64,000 bases of DNA, from the NCBI RefSeq assembly GCF_024204665.1, contig NZ_CP100355.1, positions 1,283,451 to 1,347,450 on the forward strand, read 5' to 3'. Each line of letters begins with the position of its first letter. The first letter of the stretch is position 1. This document shows, in pieces, positions 25,380-33,600 of this stretch. The translations under genes were made by a program, and so were the position numbers. Source of the stretch: Natronosalvus rutilus (GTDB lineage: Archaea; Halobacteriota; Halobacteria; Halobacteriales; Natrialbaceae). Under the pieces are notes generated by a model. The model saw nothing but the letters and a program-made list of their open reading frames with translations. It was not told where the DNA came from and did no database searches.

Positions 25380-26330
25380 ATGGTTGCAATTCAAATAGAT
25401 TCTCTCACACGACGGTTCGGCGACGTTACGGCCGTGGATGGGCTCGACCTTGAGGTCAGGCGAGGTGAAGTGTACGGCTTCCTCGGCCCGAACGGCGCGG
25501 GGAAGTCGACGACGATCAACATGCTCCTCGGATTCACACCGCCGACATCCGGAACCGCAACAGTTCTCGGTCACGACATCGTCGACGACTCGCTCGCCAT
25601 CAGACAGGCGACCGGCGTCCTTCCGGAAGATTTCGGCATGTACGACCGGTTGACCGCGCGAAAGCACGTCCAGTTCGCCATCGATACGAAAGGCGCAACT
25701 AACGATCCCGATGCACTGCTCGAGCGAGTCGGACTGCAGGAGGCCGCTGATCGGAAAGCGGGCGGCTTTTCGACGGGGATGAAACAGCGCGTCGCCCTCG
25801 CGATGGCACTCGTCGGTGAGCCCGAACTCCTCATCCTCGACGAGCCCTCGTCGGGACTCGACCCGAACGGCGCCCGCGAGATGCGCCAGATCATCCTCGA
25901 GGAGGTCGACCGCGGGGCGACGGTGTTCTTCTCGAGTCACATCATGGAACAGGTGGAAGCGATCTGTGATCGGGTCGGGATCATGCGTGACGGCCAGCTC
26001 GTCGCCGAGGACACGATCGATTCGCTGAAAGATCAGTTCGACGCCGAATCACGGCTCGTCCTCACCGTCGATGCGGTGCCGGACGGAACCCTCTCCTCTC
26101 TCCGATCCATGGCGAGCGTCTCGGACGCACAGGTCTCGGGACACGACATCGTCGTCAGCCTGCGAGATTCGGACCAGAAGGCGGCCATCATCAACGCCGT
26201 CGAGGAACGAGGTGTGAAGATCACCGACATCACCTCGAAGGAGCCGTCGCTCGAGGAACTGTTCGCCGCACTCACGACGTCGGATTCCGGGCGACTCGAG
26301 AACACCAATTCGGCGGAGGTCAACGCATGA
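25380..26330 (+). CDS. ABC-2 type exporter, ATPase subunit
   Basis: 316 residues from ATG 25380 (MVAIQIDSLTRRFGDVTAV). Nucleotide-binding motifs are complete: Walker A GPNGAGKST at about residues 36-44, Q-loop region GVLPEDFGMYDRLTARKH, signature FSTGMKQR at about 130-137, Walker B LLILDEPSSGLDPNGAREM at about 150 and the switch His in FFSSHIMEQV. The C-terminal 100 residues form the extra domain typical of NatA/NosF-like ATPases. It energises the permease encoded by the overlapping next gene. Cargo unknown. Confidence 0.92.
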   Translation: MVAIQIDSLTRRFGDVTAVDGLDLEVRRGEVYGFLGPNGAGKSTTINMLLGFTPPTSGTATVLGHDIVDDSLAIRQATGVLPEDFGMYDRLTARKHVQFAIDTKGATNDPDALLERVGLQEAADRKAGGFSTGMKQRVALAMALVGEPELLILDEPSSGLDPNGAREMRQIILEEVDRGATVFFSSHIMEQVEAICDRVGIMRDGQLVAEDTIDSLKDQFDAESRLVLTVDAVPDGTLSSLRSMASVSDAQVSGHDIVVSLRDSDQKAAIINAVEERGVKITDITSKEPSLEELFAALTTSDSGRLENTNSAEVNA

Positions 26331-27175
26331 GCTGGATGCATATCGCCAGCAAGGACTTCGCCGACGCCGGTCGGTCGATGATGTTGTGGGCACTCACCGT
26401 CCTATTAGTCTTACTCGTCGCCGGTGTATCAGCAATCCCGTATCTGCTTGCTGATGGAACGACGCCGACGTTCGAGCAGGCGCTCAACTTCCTGTTTACA
26501 CCGATCGGCTTACTCGTCCCGATCATCGGATTGGTCGTCGGCTACCAGGCGATCGTGAGCGAACGAGAATCGGGGAGCATTCGCTTCCTCCTGGGTCTCC
26601 CAAATACACGCCGTGATGTGGTTCTTGGGAAGGTCGTCGGCCGCGCGGGCGTCGTCGCCGTCCCGACCCTGATCGGCTTTCTCGTCGGTGCAGTCGTGAT
26701 CGGCGCGCTGTACGACGGTTTCATCGTTACGGACTATCTCGGCCTCCTGGTCTTCTCACTGATTATGGGTCTCGTCTACGTTTCGGTGGCCGTGGCTATC
26801 TCAGCCAGCGTCAGTTCTCGGGCGAAAGCACTGGCGGGGGTTTTGGGCTTTTTCGTCCTCTTTGACTTCCTGTGGGAGTTCGTCCCGATGGCCATGTACT
26901 GGGCGGTCGAGGGGAACTTACCCGGCTTCGACGGATTGCCCGCCTGGTATCTGTTCGTTCTCCGACTGAGCCCGGGGCAGGCATTGAGTGCCCTCGCGCT
27001 GACCCTCATTGAGTTCGCGGGAGCGGGGGACCTCGATCTCACCGCTGCCGGCCGTGTCGCCGGCGAAGTCCCGTTCTACCTTGAAAACTGGTTTGCGTGG
27101 ATAATCGTGGTCCTCTGGATTACCGTCCCGGTCAGTCTCGGGTATCTTCGCTTCAAAAACGCAATCCTGAGTTGA
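26327..27175 (+). CDS. ABC-2 type exporter, permease subunit (NosY-like)
   Basis: 282 residues from ATG 26327, overlapping the ATPase stop by 4 bp. Six hydrophobic segments, the conserved cytoplasmic ERESGSIRFLLGLPNTRRDVVLGK loop after the second helix (broken here as SERESGSIRFLLGLPNTR followed by RDVVLGKVVGR), which is the hallmark of NosY-type permeases in haloarchaea, and a large external loop near YWAVEGNLPGFDGLPAWY. It pairs with the preceding ATPase, and the paralogous permease at 27281-28120 may be the second half of a heterodimer. Confidence 0.9.
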   Translation: MSWMHIASKDFADAGRSMMLWALTVLLVLLVAGVSAIPYLLADGTTPTFEQALNFLFTPIGLLVPIIGLVVGYQAIVSERESGSIRFLLGLPNTRRDVVLGKVVGRAGVVAVPTLIGFLVGAVVIGALYDGFIVTDYLGLLVFSLIMGLVYVSVAVAISASVSSRAKALAGVLGFFVLFDFLWEFVPMAMYWAVEGNLPGFDGLPAWYLFVLRLSPGQALSALALTLIEFAGAGDLDLTAAGRVAGEVPFYLENWFAWIIVVLWITVPVSLGYLRFKNAILS

Positions 27176-27280
27176 TCGTCGAGTCGCGAAAACCGCGAAT
27201 CGTCTCACCTGCTTTCTACTCGTTTCACGGATCGACCCGTGACGTCTCGAGAACGTCTCGTGAGCGGGCGACGTCGACGC

Positions 27281-28120
27281 TTAATGGAGAGTGGTACGCC
27301 TGAAACGCGCATATCCTACGCACAGTGGGATGATGATCCACGCCATGAGCACGACGACGCCGACCCTATTTTGCAGGTAGAACGCATCGGATTCCGGAAA
27401 TAGGACGAATTCGTTAAATTCGGGAATAGCCCACCTCGTCGCGTATCCGAACGCCGTCGACGGGTTGAGGATGGCGACGAACTGGATCCACTCGGGCAGT
27501 CCACTCTCGGGGAGTTCCTGTCCGACGAATAGGAACTGCAGGAAGACCAGAAAGACGTCCCAGAACAGCAGGAACAGCATGTAGAGACACGCTGCAGCGA
27601 TGAGCGCGATCTGTCTGGACTTCATGAACGCCGAGAGTCCGATGCCAACCGCGACGTACACTGACCCGTATACCAGCGTCAAGAGTGTGTAGCGCAAGAA
27701 AATGTCGAGTGAGAACGCATCGAGGGTCACTAGCGAAATACCGGCGACGAGGACATACGCCAGTAGAACGGAGGCCGAAAGGACAGTCGTTCGTCCAACG
27801 AATTTGCCGATCACCACGTCGAGTCGGGTGTTCGGCAGACTGAGCACGAACTTGATGCTTCCGCGCTCGCGCTCACCGGTGATCGCGTTGTACCCGAGCC
27901 CGAGCCCGATCAACGGGACGAAAAACACCGCCGATTGTTGCATACTGTTCATCAGCACCAGCGTGCTGCTCGGCAAGTGGCTATCCTGGTGGATGTTCGG
28001 GATGTGCTGGATACCGGCGAGAAACGTGGCCCAGAGGACGAACGACGCGGCCACCAGTACCAGCGTTCCCGATCGGACGGTGTCAAGAAATTCTTTCCTG
28101 GATATTACGAATACGTTCAA
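27281..28120 (-). CDS. ABC-2 type exporter, second permease (NosY-like)
   Basis: 279 residues from ATG 28120, convergent with the operon above. Same build as the neighbouring permease: N-terminal SRKEFLDTVRSGTLVLVAAS, the GERERGSIKFVLSLPNTRLD loop, and six hydrophobic segments ending in VLMAWIIIPLCVGYARF. It has no ATPase of its own nearby, so it probably shares the one at 25380. The opposite orientation means it needs its own promoter. Together they may form a transporter with two unlike membrane halves. Confidence 0.88.
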   Translation of the reverse strand: MNVFVISRKEFLDTVRSGTLVLVAASFVLWATFLAGIQHIPNIHQDSHLPSSTLVLMNSMQQSAVFFVPLIGLGLGYNAITGERERGSIKFVLSLPNTRLDVVIGKFVGRTTVLSASVLLAYVLVAGISLVTLDAFSLDIFLRYTLLTLVYGSVYVAVGIGLSAFMKSRQIALIAAACLYMLFLLFWDVFLVFLQFLFVGQELPESGLPEWIQFVAILNPSTAFGYATRWAIPEFNEFVLFPESDAFYLQNRVGVVVLMAWIIIPLCVGYARFRRTTLH

Positions 28121-28218
28121 GCGGGATCACTCACTCGTTAGGTGTCTGTCTGGTAGGCACAAAGATACTTTGAAACAATTCTGTTGAAATCATCTTTTTT
28201 AGCAGTGCGGTGAGGGTG

Positions 28219-28274
28219 CTAAGCCCCGGTCCCCAACGAGCGACCGAAGGGAGAGAGTAGGGCGGGGTAGCTCA
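28219..28274 (+). repeat. solo right-end remnant of a TnpB element (omega-RNA-like scaffold)
   Basis: TAAGCCCCGGTCCCCAACGA followed by GAGTAGGGCGGGGTAGCTCA aligns with the 3' ends of the two full TnpB elements (AAGCCCCACCCT...AGTAGGGTGGGGTAGTTGAC). There is no tnpB reading frame here. The stem-loop is preserved although the loop has changed. Confidence 0.55.
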
Positions 28275-28296
28275 CCGCTCCACTTCGTCAACTGTT

Positions 28297-28620
28297 CTAC
28301 CAGCCGCTCGGAAGTGAGAGCACGATTCCCAAAAGGGCCAGCGGAATCGCAAAGATCAGCGCGTACCAGAACCCGCCGATGGCCAACAGCGCCCACGTCG
28401 CGAGGCCGTAGCCGTTTGGGTCCCAGTCGACACCAACACGCGGTAAGATGAGTGCCCCCAGGATCGGCAGGCCGATCACGTAGGCGACCGACACCAGCAG
28501 CGTCACTCCGAGGATTAGCGGGCCCCAGATACCGTTCTCGCCGGCGAGGGCGATCGCCACGTTGACACCGATGACGTAGGGCACCGATCCCGCAAGCCCG
28601 TACAGCGGGTAGGTCACCAC
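28297..28620 (-). CDS. small haloarchaeal membrane protein
   Basis: 107 residues from ATG 28620. Three hydrophobic segments are clear (VPYVIGVNVAIALAG, ILGVTLLVSVAYVIGLPILGALI and LIFAIPLALLGIVLSL), with DVDWDPNG-like loop VGVDWDPNGYGL between the last two. Glycines and prolines are frequent. It resembles haloarchaeal membrane proteins of unknown role. Conservation of the WDPNGYG loop could be a useful search handle. Confidence 0.6.
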   Translation of the reverse strand: MVTYPLYGLAGSVPYVIGVNVAIALAGENGIWGPLILGVTLLVSVAYVIGLPILGALILPRVGVDWDPNGYGLATWALLAIGGFWYALIFAIPLALLGIVLSLPSGW

Positions 28621-28685
28621 GAGTGAGTTGGAGGGTGGCAGGTGCTCGAAGAGCGAGCGTATGCGACTCGAGGCGAGCAGGGGCG

Positions 28686-28766
28686 TCAGGCGACCGTTGC
28701 GACGGCGCCGGGGATGAGCAACAGGAGGATGGTGAACAGCCAGCCGAGGAGGCGCTCGAGGACCAT
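28686..28766 (-). CDS. possible 26-residue membrane peptide
   Basis: ATG 28766 to TGA 28686 reads a short basic/hydrophobic peptide (MVLERLLGWLFTILLLL then IPGAVATVA) with one likely membrane helix. It lies 65 bp upstream of the small membrane protein gene on the same strand. It may be a real micro-protein or only a chance frame. Confidence 0.3.
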   Translation of the reverse strand: MVLERLLGWLFTILLLLIPGAVATVA

Positions 28767-28858
28767 AGCGAAAAAGGTGAGTAGCAAAGTAACTATTTTC
28801 TGGTTATCATTAATTGGTAATATGGGTCATTAATCCAGAGATAGATGTATTGAGCTGC

Positions 28859-28893
28859 GCCTCGTGCTGCATTCACGCCCTGTATCGTCAGCG
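28859..28893 (-). repeat. dispersed palindromic repeat, copy E (partial)
   Basis: On the minus strand GCTGACGATACAGGGCGTGA then ATGCAGCACGAGG, a degenerate match to TGCTGAATACAGGGCGCGAATGTCGCACGAG. Confidence 0.45.
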
Positions 28894-28956
28894 GGACAAC
28901 GAACTACCGAACTGTTGCCAGAAGGCACGTGCTTTGTCGACTGGAGTCCACCAAGA

Positions 28957-29238
28957 TTATAGACTATCTTCGACGTACTGGTCTTCCCACTGTCGTCGAT
29001 CTTCGATCTCACGCTGTCCTCGGCGCGTCACAGAGTAAACGTTCGTCCGGCGATCAGCCTCACCTTTCTCGATCAGTCCTTTGTCGACGAGGGTGTCAAG
29101 ATTTGGATAGAGACGGCCATGGTGGATCTCTTTCTCGTAGTACTTTTCGAGTTCGTCTTTGATCGCGAGTCCATGCGGTTCGTCCAGCCCTGCAGCCACA
29201 TACAAGAGGTCACGCTGGAACCCAGTCAGGTCGTACAT
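28957..29238 (-). CDS. PadR family transcriptional regulator
   Basis: 93 residues from ATG 29238. Typical short PadR winged helix: MYDLTGFQRDLLYVAAGLD, EPHGLAIKDELEKYYE, IHHGRLYPNLDTLVDKGLIE (recognition helix and LYPNLDTL core), then TNVYSVTRRGQREIEDRRQW as wing and last helix. It lacks a large effector domain. A palindrome between its TATA-like sequence and its start codon suggests autorepression. Target genes are not evident; the membrane protein gene downstream is on the same strand. Confidence 0.88.
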   Translation of the reverse strand: MYDLTGFQRDLLYVAAGLDEPHGLAIKDELEKYYEKEIHHGRLYPNLDTLVDKGLIEKGEADRRTNVYSVTRRGQREIEDRRQWEDQYVEDSL

Positions 29239-29244
29239 TGCCGA

Positions 29245-29256
29245 TTCTACGTAGAA
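29245..29256. promoter_or_regulatory. palindromic operator of the PadR gene
   Basis: TTCTACGTAGAA is a perfect 12-bp palindrome 7 bp before the start codon; a TATA-like TATTTAATT (minus strand, about 29266-29274) lies just upstream. PadR proteins bind short palindromes of this size. Confidence 0.5.
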
Positions 29257-29327
29257 AGGGCAATTAAATACTCGGAATGCTGAATATATTTGCCACGAAC
29301 TGATTCAGCGAAAGCCCGGCAGCGTGG

Positions 29328-29397
29328 TTCGAAAATCAAAGATTTTCGTCATCACGAAAGAGCGAAGCTCTTTCGAACGAAAACGGCCATCGGCCGT
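29328..29397 (+). repeat. triple short-hairpin cluster, copy 1
   Basis: Three perfect hairpins with 3-nt loops follow each other: CGAAAATC-AAA-GATTTTCG, GAAAGAGC-GAA-GCTCTTTC and ACGGCC-ATC-GGCCGT. The first two, with the spacer TCATCACGA-like bases, recur in changed form at 29896-29947. Confidence 0.6.
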
Positions 29398-29499
29398 GAG
29401 CAGCCCGGAACGTGGAGGTGGGTGGGGCGGTGGGGAGTGGGTGATCGGGCACTAAACCTCCAGTCTCAACTCTATCCATAATTTCGACTTTAAAACAGA

Positions 29500-29667
29500 T
29501 TATCGAATATCAGGACAGAGCGGAGAACATCTTTCCCAGACAACATGGTGTACAGTACATAATGTAATCAGATTGTCTAGGTTGTTCGCCTGTTCATAGT
29601 CGTATCCCTTTTCCTCATGGTAAAACTGACGTCGAGGAACTATATGATGAACATGGAGACCCTGATA
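29500..29667 (-). pseudogene. C-terminal remnant of an HNH endonuclease gene
   Basis: In the minus frame ending at 29500 the last 55 or so residues read LHVHHIVPRRQFY, YDYEQANNLDNLITLC and HHVVWERCSP, the core of an HNH nuclease (HHIVPRR, N-LxLC-xHH). Upstream the frame runs into sequence of a decayed IS element that does not encode the rest. The open frame continues to an ATG at 29865, but those residues show no HNH N-terminus. Function probably lost. Confidence 0.6.
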
Positions 29668-29683
29668 TGAATTTCGAGCGCAT

Positions 29684-30104
29684 ACCTGCGTCTTCAGGCG
29701 CAGGTCGAGCGGTAGGCCTGGTGCGACATCCGTTGTCGGTGGCCGGGTCGGATTTCGACCGTAATCGTTTTTGTGTGGCCCTGCGTCCCATGAAGTGCTA
29801 CGAATACCGTGAGATGCCGGCCCCGAACAGACAAGGGGCGGTGACGAACGCGGTCTGTTCGTCACACGGCGATGACATGGGATTCGATGGGGTCGTTCGA
29901 AAATCTTCGATTTTCGTGATCACGAGAGGCTTCGCCTCTCGAACGACCTGGTTGACCGGGCCACAGCCCTATACAGGGAAGAAAACGAGAGTTTCGCCAG
30001 AGTGTCTCTGGTTCCCCTTGAGTGCGGGTTGAAACCTCGAACGCCACACTCGGCGGAAATCCGATGGTCGGACTCCACGTCCTTCAGGGCGTGGAGGAGG
30101 TCAA
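29684..30104 (+). mobile_element. decayed IS1341-type mini-element without tnpB
   Basis: Left stem-loop ACCTGCG-TCTTCAGG-CGCAGGT (29684-29705) and right stem-loop CCACGTC-CTTCAGG-GCGTGG with the tail AGGAGGTCAA (about 30074-30104), the form of haloarchaeal TnpB-element right ends. Between them are about 370 bp with no tnpB frame and one copy of the twin hairpin. It abuts the broken HNH gene. Ends are approximate. Confidence 0.45.
29896..29947 (+). repeat. twin short-hairpin repeat, copy 2
   Basis: CGAAAATC-TTC-GATTTTCG then GAGAGGC-TTC-GCCTCTC, joined by TGATCAC. Same order, stem size and loop size as 29328-29380 with changed stems in which both sides changed together. Confidence 0.6.
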
Positions 30105-30188
30105 TAGTCCTCGTTTCGACTGCTCGTCGCTGGTGAAGCGGGAGTATTTGTCCCAACGTTTATTCGGGTTGCCAGCCTGTTACGAACA

Positions 30189-30353
30189 ATGGATGTATTC
30201 AGGAAGGCCGGGGAGAAGTTCGAAGAAACGAAACAGTCGTTCATGGAAGGTAAGGAAACGCCGTACGTATGTCGGTCCTGTGAGGAGCCAGTGGACGATG
30301 ACTATGATCACTGCCCTCACTGTGGCGAGGAGACGGTCGAACCGGTCGAGTGA
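30189..30353 (+). CDS. 54-residue zinc-ribbon protein
   Basis: ATG 30189 to TGA 30351. A basic helical lead (MDVFRKAGEKFEETKQSF) is followed by a double-knuckle zinc ribbon, YVCRSCEEP and DHCPHCGEE, and an acidic tail. The CxxC-X13-CxxC layout and small size match the zinc-ribbon micro-proteins frequent in haloarchaea. No partner gene is evident. Confidence 0.62.
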   Translation: MDVFRKAGEKFEETKQSFMEGKETPYVCRSCEEPVDDDYDHCPHCGEETVEPVE

Positions 30354-30646
30354 ACTCGCTGAGGGTACTGACTGGATCCTCTGCAATCGCCCCGTCAGTA
30401 TTGTTGGATAACGGAATGGAGATGCCCCTCGAGAAAGAGTAAAGCGGTAGATCGGTTAGAACGTAATTTCACACACAAGTCACCAAGCCACGCTTATCGG
30501 CTGTGGTGACAGTCACACGAACTCGAATACGAATTTAATACGACCTACTCCAGTTACGGGGTATTGAAGTTACTCGAACATGGCCGCTCTATCGCTATCT
30601 CCTGAGTGAAGACACCGTGTTTCGATGCTAGCTTCGATGGCATACA

Positions 30647-33600
30647 ATGGCGACAGAAAAACACACTACGCCACCTGCAGAGTCCGCATCGGCGGGACAT
30701 GAACAAGACACAGATACTGTTTCTGAAACCCCTACTCAACGTGGCTCTGAGCCATCTCTTGATCACAGCGAGCGTCCGCCAGAGAGGTCACACGAGAATA
30801 TCGCTACAAATGGTCCGCTATCGGAGACGCCTCCTTCACGAACGTATCTCGAAATCCGGCCGTCGACGAACTCATTACATTCCAAAACAGTTTCACAGGC
30901 GATGGAGTCGCTGTATAAGCGACTGCAGGACCGATCAGTTACAGGTATCTGGAATTCTCTTCGTGGGCGCTCGAGTGTGCCTCTCATTGAGTGGCTCCTC
31001 GTCTCTGATGGCCGATCGGATACGAGTATTCGATATCTGGTGGGAACGACAGAGGATTCATTCCTGGATGATCTCGAGGGGATTTGCCGGACAGTCTTTC
31101 CGAACTCGTATGAACTCACGCGGGTCGAGTGGCATCCACGCGACCTCGAGGACTCGATCGAGAATTTCGACGCTACGGTGGACACAGAGCCCGATACCGA
31201 TACTCGACCCTCGGGTCTGTTCGTTGCAGGCGTCGAGTATCGTGGTCGAGCCCAGTTACGTCGTGACTGGCTCATGCCGTTTCGAACGGTCGACGACCTT
31301 GTCGATACCTCCATAGACAACTCTCGAGGGGAACCAGAAAATGCTGGATCACGTCGTGTTCCACTTGCACCGCTCGTCGAAACGCTCTGTGAGAACGACG
31401 TACCGATCGTCTATCAGGTGGTGTGTCAGCCAGCAGGCTCGCTCCAGTCGCTTGCAGATGAGTATGGGTTCGATCTCGAGAGCGAGGTCGTTACCATCGG
31501 TGATCGAATTGCTGATTTTCTGTTTCCACAGCCAGAGCCAGAAGAGCGTACTAAACCTCGAGTGGTCACACCGGCGTATCGAGCCCGTCTCGAGGCACTC
31601 GAGCGCCGTGATCACAGACGCGTCTTTCAGACGTCCGTCCGAGCAGTCGCGTTGACGCGGGGCGACTCGACGAAAACCACTACCGCCGTCCACAATCTAT
31701 CGGGAGCACTCGGGCATCTCGGTGGGGATTTTCACGAAATTCAAGGTCACGTCGTCACCGACGACGACTTCCACACGGGTCTCACCCCACCCGGTACGCA
31801 ACTGTATAAGACACTCATCGATCGAACCTGTCTCGAGTCGACGTACGATGATCTCGGGAATCGCTTCCCCTGGACGCCGTATGAGAGTCCTGGAATCGTC
31901 GTGTCTGCCTCTGAACTCCCGCTGTTTTGCCTGGTCGACGGAGACGGGCTTACTGCACGCGGTCAGCGAGCCCTCGAGACACGACATTCAGAACGGACGG
32001 GGTTACCGCTCCCGCCAGCACACCAACTCACTCGGTACACGGGGACTGGACAGGCGCTGTGCCGTCCGTTGACCGACGATCGCCAGCCGACTGCACAGCG
32101 GTTCGTCCTCCCGCCCGACCTACAGGACCGCCATCTGCTCATCGTCGGTGATACTGGCTCTGGGAAATCCGTCCTCACGACTGGGGCCATGCTGTCCAAT
32201 ACGACGGCCACAGCTGGCCCAGAGATCCTGTTCGACTACAAAGGCGGGGGAACGGCCGAAGAATACCTCCAGACGCACTACGCGGCCGCTGGTGGCCTCG
32301 ATGCCGATACCGTCCAGTACTTCGATCTCACGAAGATGCTCCCTGCGCTCACGCTGTTCGACATCGGCCCACTCCTGGACGCAGGTCTCTCTAGAGAGGA
32401 AGCCCGATCACGGATCGCCGGCCACTACGAGGAGATTCTCGCGGGGCTCATGGGCGAAGAGCAGTACTACGGCGCTACTGAGTCGACAAAAGCCATCCGT
32501 AATCACCTGCGTGCGTTGTACGACCCCATCCATGGTTTGGATGCGATCTCACACAAGGATCTGTACAGCGCGCTTCAGCGAACGCTGAGCGATCGAACAC
32601 CGCCGCCGACCTCAGACGAACGTCTCACGGAGTACTTCGCGGGGTTGCTCGAGCGCGATCGCGACGTCTTCAATATGGTCCTTGGTGGGGCCGTTGCTCG
32701 AGTCGAGACGATCGCCACCGACGATCGACTGGCGCCGCTGTTCGATTACGTTCACACCGAGTCTGAGGCTGAGCACGGAGACTCAGTCCAGGACCCTGGT
32801 CGTGAATTGCGTTTTGACGATGCAACACAGATCGAACCAGAACGTGAATCAGATCAAACTCGAAACCCACACTTCGATTTCATCGATGTTATCGACGATG
32901 ACTGCGTCGTCATCTTCGATTTCGGTGGCATGGAAGAACGAGTCAAGCGAGCGCTCACGCTCGTCTTACTCTCGAATATGTGGAGTGCGTTGAAAGCCCG
33001 CGCTGAAGCCCCGGATACACCTCCGAACCCACCACAGGTCAACCTGTATCTCGAGGAAGCGAAAGACGTTGCAGCGACTCAGTTGGTGGATACGCTGCTC
33101 TCCCAGGGTCGGTCCTTCGGTCTCTCGATCATGCTGGGCGTCCAGTTTCCGAGTCAGCTCGATTCGCCCGATCCCTCGAACCAGACGTACGAAGAGGCGC
33201 TCAACGAAATCGGCACCCTCGTCGTCGGCAACGTAAGCATCGAAGACGACCTCGCGAAGACGCTGGCGACTGATGACGTCCCACCCCGCAAGGTAGCGCG
33301 ACGGCTCGCTGCGATTCGTCACGGGGAGTGGCTCATCCGCCCCGCTGCCGAATTCGGCGCCCCACCTGCACGGCCGTTTCTTGGCCGTTCGTTAGCTCCA
33401 CCACGCGGCCATCCAGCGAGCGATGAGCCACTAACGGGCGAGCAAAAACGAGCCTTCGACGCGGCCTTCGAGTCCATCACTCTCGAGACCTGGAGACGTT
33501 CGGGGCTCGGTCACGAATCAGAACCGACACAGGCTGTTCACACCGACTCATCAGACGATTCTGATGGAGACGAACCAGCGCACAGTGAATCGTCGCTCCG

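Noticed and set aside
29667-30032. plus-strand ORF of 121 codons over the mini-element
   Set aside because: Crosses both stem-loops and the twin hairpin; no similarity to TnpB or any other protein family.
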